From positions 62,001-126,000 of the forward strand of contig NZ_VFRR01000003.1 of the NCBI RefSeq assembly GCF_006385675.1: a DNA stretch of 64,000 nucleotides, written 5' to 3'. Below the pieces are notes generated by a model that did not search any database, had not been told where the DNA came from, and worked only from the letters and a program-made list of their open reading frames with translations. The stretch is from Maribrevibacterium harenarium. GTDB lineage: Bacteria > Pseudomonadota > Gammaproteobacteria > Pseudomonadales > Marinomonadaceae. Shown here one piece after another: positions 36,983-46,585 of this stretch (position 1 is the first letter of the stretch; every line of letters starts with the position of its first letter). The position numbers were made by a program, and so were the translations under genes.

Positions 36983-37966
36983 TTAGGCTTGATTCACAAG
37001 ATAGGTGGCGTAGTGCGCACATCCCATCAGCCCTGGGTATTCAGACGTCACGACAAAGGTCGGGATAGGCGCTACAAAGTCACGCATACGACCTTTATCT
37101 TCCATGGCTTTACGAAAGCCACTTTGTTTAATTTGTTCAAGATAGCGGGGCACAATGCCTCCGGCGATGTAAACTCCGCCACGGCTTTCTACCGCTAATA
37201 CAAAATCACCGACCACACGACCTAAAAAGACGAAAAACTGTTCTAGTGTTGCCGTCGCAATAGGGTCATCACCGCGGGCTAAGGCGGCACCAATTTCCGG
37301 TGCCGATAGGCGTTTTTTCAGACCTTGCTGATGGGCCAGTGCTTCATAAATATTTTCTAATCCCATACCGGAAAGCACACGCTCGGCAGATACTCGGTGG
37401 TGGCGCTCACGCAAAAAGGTCACAATGGCATCCTCTTGCGCATTGCAAGTAGACAGGTCAATATGCCCACCTTCCCCAGGCAGCACAATCGCAGGGCCTT
37501 GAGCTTGAGGCACAACGCAAGCAACACCTAACCCAGTCCCTGCACCAATCACCCAACATGGCGCACTCGGATCAACAGTGGACGGCTCACCTAACTGCTC
37601 TAGCTCATCGTTACCCAATACCACGAGACAATGTCCCACCGCATCAAAATCATTCAGCAATGCAACAGCCTTGCCAGCACCAAAGAATTCCTCGATCTGC
37701 GCCCGAGTAAATTGCCAATCATTATTGGAAAAACGGATGACAGCTTGATTAACTGGCCCAGCAATGGCTAATACCACCGCATCAATCGCGGCCATATCCA
37801 CACTACATTGGGATACGTAATCCGCGGCAGCATCAAAGAAGCTCTCGTAGTCTTTACAGGGCAAGACTCTGACTTCTTTAGGTTGATAGTCGTTAATCGC
37901 GGCTAAAGCAAAGCGGGCGTTAGTGCCACCAAGATCAGCAATTAGGGCATGTGACATTGAATTCAT
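36983..37966 (-). CDS. glk: Glucokinase
   Basis: A 327-residue bacterial glucokinase. It has the ATP phosphate-binding motif IADLGGTNARFAL near residue 9, the catalytic-Asp segment ALLNDFDAVG, the GAGTGLGVACV nucleotide motif and PGEGGHIDL. It phosphorylates intracellular glucose. The gene starts the leftward glk-zwf-eda set and ends 18 bp before zwf. Start candidates are 37966 and 37957. Confidence 0.95.
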   Translation of the reverse strand: MNSMSHALIADLGGTNARFALAAINDYQPKEVRVLPCKDYESFFDAAADYVSQCSVDMAAIDAVVLAIAGPVNQAVIRFSNNDWQFTRAQIEEFFGAGKAVALLNDFDAVGHCLVVLGNDELEQLGEPSTVDPSAPCWVIGAGTGLGVACVVPQAQGPAIVLPGEGGHIDLSTCNAQEDAIVTFLRERHHRVSAERVLSGMGLENIYEALAHQQGLKKRLSAPEIGAALARGDDPIATATLEQFFVFLGRVVGDFVLAVESRGGVYIAGGIVPRYLEQIKQSGFRKAMEDKGRMRDFVAPIPTFVVTSEYPGLMGCAHYATYLVNQA

Positions 37967-38065
37967 CCAATCTAAAATGGAATTTTTGAAATTTTACAAC
38001 GAAAATAAAGAAAAAAACACCAGCTACGGCGTTTAAAAACAACTAAAATGTAATTAAATTACAAA

Positions 38066-39130
38066 TTAGCGAATTTTATTCAAAAACTTGAAGACTTTTG
38101 TTGGTACAGAACGTTTGCGGTTATTCTTGTAGTCGTACAGGCGTTCATCGGCCAGCTTCAACAGCTGTTTGTAATTAGCAGGTGCGTCAGCCAACAGGCT
38201 GGCACCACCATAGCTCACAGTTATAGGAACAAGATTATTTTTGTAACGTAGCGGATTAGCTTGCAGATAATCGTGAATCGATTCCGCTATATCGAGCGCT
38301 TGCGACAAGCTCTTCCCCGGCATCACAAAAACAAACTCATCACCGGCAAAACGGAATGCCAGTCCCTGCTTATGCACGTATTTCAGCAAACGCTTGGCAA
38401 TGTATTCTAACACTTCATCACCACAATTGTGGCCCAGTGTGTCATTTATCGATTTAAAGGCATCACAATCGATAAACACTGCGGTAAGGTCTCGCTCCTG
38501 CGCTTTAGAGCGCGCAAACTCACGTTCCAACATTAATTCTAGCTGGCGGCGATTTAACAATCCGGTGAGTGAGTCTCGAGTAGCCAGATACTCCAACTTT
38601 TCCCTTGCCGTTACATTACTTAAGCAGATGGAAATCTTGATCGCTAACTGATCGAGCAAAAAAGTATCTTTAGTCGTAGGGTCATAACGACTGGTATCGG
38701 CATCCCCTTGACAGAATAGCCCCACCAGCTCTCCATCAATGGTAAGCGGTGAAATCGCTAATGAGCCAATTACAGAGCGATAAGCCTGGGGAATGACTTC
38801 CCAATAACGCCCAATACTCGTATTGACCAGAACCGTTTTGCTGCCAGCACCGATGGTATCTAACAAAGCCCCTCGACGGGTAAACAAAACTCGGTCTTTC
38901 AGTCCTGCGACTTTCTCCAACGCCTCTACCATATGGGCAAGTGGCGCTTCATTGATTAGATTTACCCACACATAGGGGACATTGAACTGGTTTTGCACTT
39001 CCTTGGTAAGCGTTGAAACAAACTGATCGCAACGGCCAATCGATAAGATGCAACGCTCGATCTCAAAAAACTTGAGTGCGAGACGCTCATTCTGACGAAC
39101 ATTTTCAATCAACTCATCAATATCGTGCAT
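38066..39130 (-). CDS. DUF484/GAF-like sensor diguanylate cyclase
   Basis: A 354-residue protein. The N-terminal ~185 residues look like a DUF484 (GAF-like) sensory domain (ERCILSIGRCDQFVSTL then SLAISPLTIDGELVGLFCQG). The C-terminal ~165 residues are a GGDEF domain (DSLTGLLNRRQLE near residue 193). The active-site loop reads A-G-D-E-F, with Ala in the first Gly position, which is often still active. It probably makes cyclic di-GMP in response to a small ligand. No membrane segment is visible. It is a single gene, 99 bp after glk's start on the same strand. Confidence 0.85.
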   Translation of the reverse strand: MHDIDELIENVRQNERLALKFFEIERCILSIGRCDQFVSTLTKEVQNQFNVPYVWVNLINEAPLAHMVEALEKVAGLKDRVLFTRRGALLDTIGAGSKTVLVNTSIGRYWEVIPQAYRSVIGSLAISPLTIDGELVGLFCQGDADTSRYDPTTKDTFLLDQLAIKISICLSNVTAREKLEYLATRDSLTGLLNRRQLELMLEREFARSKAQERDLTAVFIDCDAFKSINDTLGHNCGDEVLEYIAKRLLKYVHKQGLAFRFAGDEFVFVMPGKSLSQALDIAESIHDYLQANPLRYKNNLVPITVSYGGASLLADAPANYKQLLKLADERLYDYKNNRKRSVPTKVFKFLNKIR

Positions 39131-39345
39131 TCGATAAGCCCTTAAGGTGCGCTAAAACCACTCATTCCAGCTGAGCCGGTGCCAATTGATACATCATTTG
39201 TGTGACGAAGATTGGACTGCTAATAGAATTATTGAATACTCTAAATAACGCCACGTCCATCAAAATCTTTAATTTAAGGTATGAGAGCCAATTAAAGAAT
39301 AGCGAGATAGGCCGATAACATCACTATGTTGTTTTGGTGCCTAGT

Positions 39346-39684
39346 ATGAACATACGCGACGTTGTTGAATCTCAACTTACCCATGAGGTAAAGCCGGGGA
39401 CGAAAGTCTCTGGGAGTGCCAACTTCGCCTTGTTCATGAGTCTGTTCACTCAGCCCGGACCAAGTCTACGCACCGCTCCTGACACGCTAAACCAACATGA
39501 ACCCCACGCCGTCACCCGCCCAATTCAGTTTTCCCAATCCATGCAAGGGGATCCAACGGCGAGTATCGCGTTGCTCAAAGCCCTCAGCCATGAACCTTTG
39601 GCAACTGGCGCCAGTGCAGCATACGATGCCGTCGCCGCGTTAGATAACCTGCTCCCTAACGGTAGCATTAGCGCAAATGCCTAA
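39346..39684 (+). CDS. Hypothetical protein
   Basis: A 112-residue open frame from the ATG at 39346; an in-frame TTG at 39334 is an alternative. I recognise no domain. The sequence has a short hydrophobic stretch near residue 28 and an alanine-rich C terminus. The ribosome-binding site is weak. Its stop overlaps the end of the convergent DUF3080-like gene by 4 bp. Supported mainly by the open frame between two genes and by lack of anything else there. Confidence 0.45.
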   Translation: MNIRDVVESQLTHEVKPGTKVSGSANFALFMSLFTQPGPSLRTAPDTLNQHEPHAVTRPIQFSQSMQGDPTASIALLKALSHEPLATGASAAYDAVAALDNLLPNGSISANA

Positions 39685-40706
39685 CTTTGGCATCGACTAA
39701 ATAACGTGCTCCAAGCCTTAGCATGGGCTCGGGAAGCGGCCTGATAGCGACTCCAAACGCTGGTTGAAGTAGTCATCGAAAATTGTTCAGCGAACGTCTG
39801 CCACTCAGGAGTGGGGAAATGCTTGGGTGCGGACAACAATTTTTCTAACTCCGGCAAAATACGATAGGCGACGGTTTGAATCCGTGCCATATAAGGTTGC
39901 AACACCTTCACGTAATGGGTCTCAAATTGTGTTTTCAGGAAAGTTAACGGAGCGCCACAAATGCCTGGCTGGTTAGCTAATGGATTTATGGCGGCAGTCA
40001 CTTGGTTCAAGCTCTGACTAATTCCCTGGATCGTCACTAACAAACGGCCTGCATATTCACTCTCAAGTAAGACCTTTTGGTGAGCTTCAAAACGTTCGCT
40101 GGAAACCTGTGGTACCGTTGCTAAGTTCTCCTGAATCAAGGTTAAATCCGCAAGCGTACTGATCAAGGGCTGAAAAGCCGACTGCGCCGGAGACATGGGT
40201 ATATAACCATTCGCCAAACTAAAAAATGCTTTGGCCTCCTCTCCAGCCCAAAGACTGTTGAAATAAGCTAAGGGCAATTCTTGGCGCTTTACTGCTGCAA
40301 CCGTTAACAGCTCACCATGTAAGGCATCATCAATTACGTCACAGGATTCAATCGCACGGATGATTTCCAACTCGTAGATCAATCGCTGACTAGGGGGCAT
40401 TACTTTGCCCAAGATACTATTCCGCTTACCGGCAACTAACCCTACATCACACTGTTGCAGTGAGAGAAAGTCCAGCAGGCCGACATCAAATTCCGACAAA
40501 ACATATTGACGTTGCCGTAGCTCCGGCAGGGGAATGGGCGTTGCAGGGAACGATTCTTCAATAGATACCCACTGGGAGCGCGACAAAGCCTCTTGGTAGT
40601 CGTCAAACGCTGCCAATGGCGCATAACGGCTATCACAAGCTACTAGTCCCATACCAAATAGAGCCATCAAAAAGACTTTAACAATCGCCACTTTAGTTGG
40701 TTTCAT
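39681..40706 (-). CDS. DUF3080 family lipoprotein
   Basis: A 341-residue predicted lipoprotein. MKPTKVAIVKVFLMALFGMG leads into a LVAC lipobox, so the Cys near residue 24 would be acylated. The mature part is largely helical, with the DUF3080-like segments YVLSEFDVGLLDFLSLQQC and LVAGKRNSILGKVM. Function unknown. The ATG at 40706 is chosen because it begins the signal peptide; 40736 is the longer option. Found mainly in marine gammaproteobacteria, to my knowledge. Confidence 0.8.
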   Translation of the reverse strand: MKPTKVAIVKVFLMALFGMGLVACDSRYAPLAAFDDYQEALSRSQWVSIEESFPATPIPLPELRQRQYVLSEFDVGLLDFLSLQQCDVGLVAGKRNSILGKVMPPSQRLIYELEIIRAIESCDVIDDALHGELLTVAAVKRQELPLAYFNSLWAGEEAKAFFSLANGYIPMSPAQSAFQPLISTLADLTLIQENLATVPQVSSERFEAHQKVLLESEYAGRLLVTIQGISQSLNQVTAAINPLANQPGICGAPLTFLKTQFETHYVKVLQPYMARIQTVAYRILPELEKLLSAPKHFPTPEWQTFAEQFSMTTSTSVWSRYQAASRAHAKAWSTLFSRCQS

Positions 40707-40973
40707 CCACCGTTCACTGCTGCTGTTATTTCTCAATTGTTAGATGCCCTATCTTATACGGGCTATTACCTTATCCTGATCACAGCCCCAACTATCTTTG
40801 GAAATGACGCTTTATCCCATACTGGTGTTATTTCCAAAGCCGTCTTGTTAAACTCATTACATCTTATCACTTGCAGAGGAGCTTAACGCGCCGTGAACAA
40901 CTAAGCCTTTCTTCCAACTTATTTTTTCGTTGAACAAAGGTGTGTCCTATCTTTAGGGCAAAGTGAGCGTGTT

Positions 40974-42509
40974 ATGCTGGTCGTTGCTGATCTCAATTAT
41001 TGTCTGCCAAATGGCGACATCCTATTTCGTCATCTTTCTTTTTCCTGCACCAAAGGTATCACGGCGTTAGTCGGCCGCAATGGTATTGGCAAATCCACTC
41101 TATTGCAGTGTATTGCACAAGGGGAGGCCGGTGTATCGACAACTGGCTCCTGCCTGTGGTTGCAGCAGAACAACAGGAGCCAAGATCCTAACGCCCGTGT
41201 GATTGATACCCTTGGACTTGGTTGCTACTACGATGCGCTACAACGGGTGAACATCGGCCAACCACTGGACACAGACATCGATACCCTAACCAACTATTGG
41301 GATATTAATGACCGCGCCCAATATTGGCTGACAGAAGCGAATTTACCACTCGCCCTCGATCAACCTATAGCCCAACTCAGTGGCGGGCAGCAAACCAAGC
41401 TTAAACTAATCGCGGCGCTAAACCACACTGCGGACATTTTGCTACTGGATGAACCGAGCAACCACCTAGATCTCTCTAGTACCCAATGGTTGATTCAACA
41501 ATTACAGCAAAGTAGCAAAACCGTATTGATAGTGAGTCATGACCCAGTATTGCTCGATAACATGCAACGTTTTTTAGTCTTGGATGAAACGGGCATCACT
41601 CCCTATCACACTGATTTTCCACAGCTACGCCAACTTCTAGTAAAGCAACGACAAGAAACTGCTCGAGCGATCGAACAAACCAAAGCGCAATGGCAGCGAG
41701 AACAAAAACAACAGCAACAACGCAAAGAAAAGGCTCTTAAGCGCCAACAGCAAGGTGAATCAAAACGATCCAACGGCAGTCAACCCAAAATGGTGATGGA
41801 TCGCAAACAGGACAAAGCACAGCAGAAAAACGGCAGTCAACAACGACTCAGTGAGAAACGCTTGGCGCAACAACAAGAACAGCTCAGGCAATACCAGAGC
41901 CAACAAACTCAACTTTCAAACCTATCGCTGCAATTTACCAGTGCGGACAAAGGAAACCACCGAGTCCTCGATGCTATTGCTGCAATTCTGCCATTTGGCA
42001 ACAACACACCGCTGACATTTTCTCTTGATCGTGGGGAACGTCTGCGCTTACAAGGAGACAATGGCTGCGGCAAATCGACTCTCATTCGTTGTATAGTCGG
42101 TCAACAAGCCCTAGCCAGTGGCGAGATACAACTCCATGGTGACTTTCTCTATCTCGATCAACACCTGAGTTTACTTGATGCTTATCCATGCCCAGTGGAA
42201 CTTCTACAACAAACTACGCCACTCGATAGCAGCACTGCTCGAACCCTACTAGGCAGTATTGGGTTACGAGGTGATAGAGCACTCCTCCCCAGCGCCACAC
42301 TCAGCGGTGGAGAACGGATGAAGGTTGCGCTGTTACTAATATCACAGCTCTCGCCAGGGGGGCTGCTAATCCTAGACGAAACCGACAACCATCTGGATCT
42401 AGAAAGTCAGGAACAACTGAAGCAGACCCTCTCCCAATATCAAGGAGCACTGATATTTGTCACTCATCAGCCAAATTGGTTAGATTCGGACAAACTCATA
42501 CAATTATAA
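40974..42509 (+). CDS. ABC-F family ATPase
   Basis: A 511-residue protein with two ABC domains on one chain and no membrane segments. Walker A motifs are GRNGIGKST near residue 37 and GDNGCGKST near 363. Signature motifs are LSGGQQTK and LSGGERMK. Walker B motifs are LLLDEPSNHLDL and LILDETDNHLDL. A highly charged Gln/Lys/Arg-rich linker (about 225-310) joins them. ABC-F proteins act on ribosomes or translation. Homologues include Uup- and YheS-like proteins, but I cannot assign a subfamily. Confidence 0.88.
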   Translation: MLVVADLNYCLPNGDILFRHLSFSCTKGITALVGRNGIGKSTLLQCIAQGEAGVSTTGSCLWLQQNNRSQDPNARVIDTLGLGCYYDALQRVNIGQPLDTDIDTLTNYWDINDRAQYWLTEANLPLALDQPIAQLSGGQQTKLKLIAALNHTADILLLDEPSNHLDLSSTQWLIQQLQQSSKTVLIVSHDPVLLDNMQRFLVLDETGITPYHTDFPQLRQLLVKQRQETARAIEQTKAQWQREQKQQQQRKEKALKRQQQGESKRSNGSQPKMVMDRKQDKAQQKNGSQQRLSEKRLAQQQEQLRQYQSQQTQLSNLSLQFTSADKGNHRVLDAIAAILPFGNNTPLTFSLDRGERLRLQGDNGCGKSTLIRCIVGQQALASGEIQLHGDFLYLDQHLSLLDAYPCPVELLQQTTPLDSSTARTLLGSIGLRGDRALLPSATLSGGERMKVALLLISQLSPGGLLILDETDNHLDLESQEQLKQTLSQYQGALIFVTHQPNWLDSDKLIQL

Positions 42510-42601
42510 ATTGCTCATAGAAAGGGAAACGCTGGGGTTATTCTTCACCTAAATATGCTAATCTAAGGGAAAAATTCCATCTCCCTTGTTAAGGACATTC
42601 C

Positions 42602-43819
42602 ATGACCTTGTCGACCAGTCAGTCCAACAACGTCGTCGTTGTTAGCAACTCTTCTGATAACCCATTTGCCATTGATGTCGCCTATGCCATGGGCCAGCAT
42701 GAAGACATTGCTGACATCATTAGTATGAAGCAATTTATGAACTCCGAATTTTGTCCGCGCTTTATTTCCGATGAAGCCGATTTCGACAATATCGGACGCA
42801 AGCTTAAAGGCAAAGTGGTCATTATCGTAAGTACCACCAGCCACGTACAAAGCCGTCAAGAACTTGCTATGGCAAACTTCATCATTGCCCGTGCTGCGAA
42901 AGAGAATGGTGCTGAGCGTGTCATCCTGGTGGAACCTGACCTATTCTACAGTGCCCAAGACCGGGGTGCCCACAAAGACTTAGGTAAAACTAGCTTTGAG
43001 CGTGACGTCAAGGACGTGAAAAAATTCGACGGCCAACCTTTTACCGCTAAGCTTTACGCACAGATGCTAAAGTTCTCCGGTGTGGATACCGTGATGACCA
43101 TTCACAACCATTCCGATTCGGTACAGCATATCTTTAATGAAGTGTTCGAAGGGGATTTCCATAACCTGATCCCTTACGAAATCTATGCCCATTACCTGTT
43201 GAATTCAGATATCCTGAACTACGGCGAAGACGGTGAAGGCTTGGTTCTTTGTGCACCAGACAAAGGTGCCCGGGACTTTGTGAAGCAAATGTACAATACC
43301 TTAGGTCTTAGCAAAGCTAAATTCATCATGCTCGATAAAGAGCGTACCGATGAACGTCGCGTCGACATCACTTTGCATAAAGAAAGTGAGCACACCTTTG
43401 AAGGTCTGGATGGTGCTAGCATTGTATTGTTTGATGATATGGTGCGTACCGGCTCAACGATTATTAAGTCTTGTCAGTTCCTTAAACAAATTAACCCTGA
43501 ACGCATGGTGTTTGCGGTTTCTCACTTCTATGCTAGCAATGAGGGTCGTGAGCGTATGGCCCACCCGGCTCTTGGGGAAATCCTTACCTTGAATACCCTA
43601 CCGACCATCCTCAACCGGGATGAGCAAGGCCGCTTGCGTAAAAAGATGGTGGTGCTAAAAGTGGAAAAATGGTTAGCTCAAGAGCTATGCAATATTCTTG
43701 GCTTACCACAAACTCACGAGCCTAACCCGTATAAGATCGATATGTCATCGAAAAACCCTCGCTTTAAACGCAAAATCTGGTTTAGCGAAGAACTACAAGA
43801 GCTAAAAAATAGCCGTTAG
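42602..43819 (+). CDS. Divergent PRPP synthetase-family protein
   Basis: A 405-residue protein of the ribose-phosphate pyrophosphokinase/phosphoribosyltransferase superfamily. The PRPP-binding loop is present as IVLFDDMVRTGST near residue 275, and a D-E-R-R-V flexible-loop-like segment precedes it. Typical Prs proteins are about 315 residues with VVDDMIDTGGT, so this one is longer and divergent. Extra sequence lies at the C terminus (PNPYKIDMSSKN, then basic). An AAGGA site precedes the ATG. It could be a paralogue with a different role from housekeeping prs, which is not seen in the window. Confidence 0.75.
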   Translation: MTLSTSQSNNVVVVSNSSDNPFAIDVAYAMGQHEDIADIISMKQFMNSEFCPRFISDEADFDNIGRKLKGKVVIIVSTTSHVQSRQELAMANFIIARAAKENGAERVILVEPDLFYSAQDRGAHKDLGKTSFERDVKDVKKFDGQPFTAKLYAQMLKFSGVDTVMTIHNHSDSVQHIFNEVFEGDFHNLIPYEIYAHYLLNSDILNYGEDGEGLVLCAPDKGARDFVKQMYNTLGLSKAKFIMLDKERTDERRVDITLHKESEHTFEGLDGASIVLFDDMVRTGSTIIKSCQFLKQINPERMVFAVSHFYASNEGRERMAHPALGEILTLNTLPTILNRDEQGRLRKKMVVLKVEKWLAQELCNILGLPQTHEPNPYKIDMSSKNPRFKRKIWFSEELQELKNSR

Positions 43820-43906
43820 TTTTTCTAGGGGAAGAGCCTAAGGCATTACTTGGTGTCGTCTAGAGCCACTTTAAAAAAGTATTTTAGGACGACATGAGGG
43901 CAAACT

Positions 43907-43936
43907 AAAAAGGAGCACCGCGGTGCTCCTTTTTTA
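43907..43936. terminator. Bidirectional terminator between the PRPP-like gene and pnp
   Basis: AAAAAGGAGCACCG runs straight into CGGTGCTCCTTTTTT, a near-perfect palindrome between two convergent genes. Confidence 0.92.
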
Positions 43937-43958
43937 TATCTAATCAGTTCTGAGAGGA

Positions 43959-46067
43959 TTAGCCAGCAAATGCCGCTTTTTCTTCTTCAGAAACTTCTTT
44001 GATAGATAGTTTGATACGGCCACGAGCGTCCACATCAAGTACCTTGACGATTACGTCTTGGCCTTCTTGAAGTACATCAGTTACCGCACGGATACGCTCA
44101 TCAGCGATCTGAGAAATATGCACAAGACCATCCTTACCAGGAAGAATGTTAACGAAGGCACCGAACTCTGCCAAACGTACTACCTTACCTTGGTAAATCT
44201 TGTCGATTTCTGCCTCAGCCGTGATTTCGTGGATACGTAGCATGGCTGCATCAGAAGAGTTCTTATCAGGTGCGTAAATGCGTACAGTACCGTCGTCATC
44301 TAGGTCAATGGAAGCGCCGGTGTCTTCGGTGATAGAACGGATAGTTGCACCGCCTTTACCGATAACTTCACGAATCTTCTCAGGGTCAATCTTGAATGTC
44401 GCCATAGATGGTGCATTCGGTGACACTTCTGGACGTGCATAACCAATGACTTGAGCCATTTCACGAAGGATATGCTTACGGGCTTCAAGGGCTTGTTTCA
44501 GCGCGATATCCATGATTTGCTCATTGATACCTTCGATCTTGATGTCCATTTGCAGCGCCGTAATACCTTCTTCGGTACCCGCTACTTTAAAGTCCATATC
44601 ACCAAGGTGATCTTCGTCGCCTAGAATATCCGTTAGTACAGCAAAACCGTCTTCTTCTTTTACTAGACCCATTGCGATACCAGCAACTGGGGCTTTAAGA
44701 GGAACACCGGCATCCATCATAGACAAAGACGCGCCACACACAGAAGCCATTGAGCTTGAACCGTTTGATTCTGTGATCTCGGATACGACACGGATAGTGT
44801 ATGGGAATTCTTCTTCAGAAGGCAGAACGGCTTGTACACCACGGCGTGCTAAGCGACCGTGACCGATTTCACGACGACCAACACCACCCATACGACCACA
44901 CTCACCTACAGAGTATGGAGGGAAGTTGTAGTGCAACATGAAGCTATCTTTCGACTCACCAGCTAGGCCGTCAGCGATTTGTGCGTCACGGCTAGTACCT
45001 AGTGTACAAGTCGCAATAGCCTGGGTTTCACCACGCGTGAACAAAGCAGAACCATGGGTTTTCTTCAGTAGGCCAACTTCGACAGCGATCGGACGAACGG
45101 TAGAATTATCACGACCATCGATACGTGGTTTGCCTTCGATAACACGGCGACGCACGATCGTTTTTTCTAGCTTACCGAAAGCACCGGTAACGTCTGCTTC
45201 TGTGAATGGGCCTTCTTCAGTTACTAGAGCAGCTACCGCAGCAGCACGCACTTCGCCTAGCTTAGCGTAGCGCGCCATTTTATCACTGATAGTGTAAGCC
45301 TCTTCGATTTGTGCTGCAAAGCCGTTAGCTACCGCAGCTTTCAACTCTTCATTAACCGCTTCAGGGGCCCAATCCCAACGAGGTTTGCCAGCTTCAGCAG
45401 CAAATTCGTTGATCGCGGTGATCGCCGTTTGCATTTCTTTGTGGGCAAAAAGAACCGCACCTAGCATTTCGTCTTCGGTTAGCTCTTGTGCTTCCGACTC
45501 AACCATCAATACCGCATCTTTGGTACCCGCTACCACCATGTCTAGCAGAGAACCTTCAAGTGCGCTGTTAGAAGGGTTAAGCAGGTAACCTTCTTCATCA
45601 TTGAAGCCAACGCGGGCTGCACCGATAGGACCGTTAAATGGAATACCGGAAATAGTCAGCGCAGCAGAAGTCGCCAACATACCTGCGATATCAGGATCAA
45701 GGTCAGTGTTGGTAGACATAACCGTCACAACCACCTGAACTTCGTTCATGAAACCTTTCGGGAACAGAGGACGAATCGGACGGTCGATCAAACGAGAAGT
45801 CAGTGTTTCTTTTTCTGAAGGACGGCCTTCACGTTTTAGGAAGCCACCTGGGATTTTACCAACCGCGTAGGTACGCTCTTGGTAATGCACAGAAAGCGGG
45901 AAGAAATCCTGACCCGCGTTAGCACTTTTCGCACCAACAACGGTAGCCAATACTTGTACGTCACCAATGGTACACAATACCGCACCAGTGGCTTGACGGG
46001 CGATACGGCCCGTTTCTAGGGTAACTTCTTGGTTACCAAACTGAAAAGTTTTAGTCGTAATAGTCAC
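43959..46067 (-). CDS. pnp: Polynucleotide phosphorylase
   Basis: A 702-residue 3'-5' phosphorolytic exoribonuclease. It has two RNase PH-like domains, the second with [20 protein letters not shown] near residue 377. KH ([11 protein letters not shown]) and S1 ([20 protein letters not shown]) RNA-binding domains follow at the C terminus. It is part of the RNA degradosome. It follows rpsO as in E. coli, and its 162-bp leader can form a long stem fitting RNase III-dependent autoregulation. Confidence 0.98.
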   Translation of the reverse strand: MTITTKTFQFGNQEVTLETGRIARQATGAVLCTIGDVQVLATVVGAKSANAGQDFFPLSVHYQERTYAVGKIPGGFLKREGRPSEKETLTSRLIDRPIRPLFPKGFMNEVQVVVTVMSTNTDLDPDIAGMLATSAALTISGIPFNGPIGAARVGFNDEEGYLLNPSNSALEGSLLDMVVAGTKDAVLMVESEAQELTEDEMLGAVLFAHKEMQTAITAINEFAAEAGKPRWDWAPEAVNEELKAAVANGFAAQIEEAYTISDKMARYAKLGEVRAAAVAALVTEEGPFTEADVTGAFGKLEKTIVRRRVIEGKPRIDGRDNSTVRPIAVEVGLLKKTHGSALFTRGETQAIATCTLGTSRDAQIADGLAGESKDSFMLHYNFPPYSVGECGRMGGVGRREIGHGRLARRGVQAVLPSEEEFPYTIRVVSEITESNGSSSMASVCGASLSMMDAGVPLKAPVAGIAMGLVKEEDGFAVLTDILGDEDHLGDMDFKVAGTEEGITALQMDIKIEGINEQIMDIALKQALEARKHILREMAQVIGYARPEVSPNAPSMATFKIDPEKIREVIGKGGATIRSITEDTGASIDLDDDGTVRIYAPDKNSSDAAMLRIHEITAEAEIDKIYQGKVVRLAEFGAFVNILPGKDGLVHISQIADERIRAVTDVLQEGQDVIVKVLDVDARGRIKLSIKEVSEEEKAAFAG

Positions 46068-46118
46068 TTAATATCCTTAACTATTTAATTACTTATGCTC
46101 CCAAAGACGTTCTTTTGA

Positions 46119-46168
46119 GCCAGTACTCAAATGCATTTTGTTAGGCAAAACACATTTGAAGTACAGGC
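46119..46168 (-). promoter_or_regulatory. Leader stem-loop upstream of pnp
   Basis: An extended imperfect stem with a 5-base loop forms in the pnp leader between CAAATGCATTTTG and CAAAACACATTTG, continuing outward through GTACT/AGTAC. In E. coli a similar double-stranded leader is cut by RNase III to start PNPase autoregulation. Confidence 0.6.
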
Positions 46169-46189
46169 TGTCCCTGGGGAGGCCATTAA

Positions 46190-46222
46190 AAGAAAAAGGG
46201 CCATAGTTTCCTATGGCCCTCT
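46190..46222 (-). terminator. Terminator after rpsO
   Basis: Read leftward, AGGGCCATAG / CTATGGCCCT with a 4-base loop, followed by a T-rich stretch. It lies just after the rpsO stop and would attenuate read-through into pnp. Confidence 0.88.
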
Positions 46223-46228
46223 TCGTTC

Positions 46229-46498
46229 TTAGCGACGTAGACCTAGCTTTTTGATTAGGCTAGTGTAACGCGCTGCGTCTTTGCGCTTTAGGTAGTCCAA
46301 CAATTTACGACGTTGGTTTACCATGCGAATCAAGCCGCGACGAGAATGGTGGTCAGCTTTGTGAGCTTGGAAGTGACCTTGTAGGCCTTCGATGTTCTTA
46401 GTCAACAATGCAACTTGAACTTCTGGGGAACCAGTGTCGCCTTCTTTAGTTTGAAACTCAGCTACCAATGCTGCTTTTTGTTCTGCAGACAATGCCAT
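46229..46498 (-). CDS. rpsO: 30S ribosomal protein S15
   Basis: An 89-residue primary 16S-binding protein. It has the family run [29 protein letters not shown] and the basic middle [21 protein letters not shown]. The frame is open to 46513. The ATG at 46498 gives the exact E. coli length and N terminus. Confidence 0.98.
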   Translation of the reverse strand: MALSAEQKAALVAEFQTKEGDTGSPEVQVALLTKNIEGLQGHFQAHKADHHSRRGLIRMVNQRRKLLDYLKRKDAARYTSLIKKLGLRR

Positions 46499-46585
46499 AA
46501 TCGAAATCTCCAATTGGAATATGCTATAAAAAAATCCAGGTTAGCCGAGCATATTTTCAGTTAACCTAGGCGCAAAAGTGTAACA

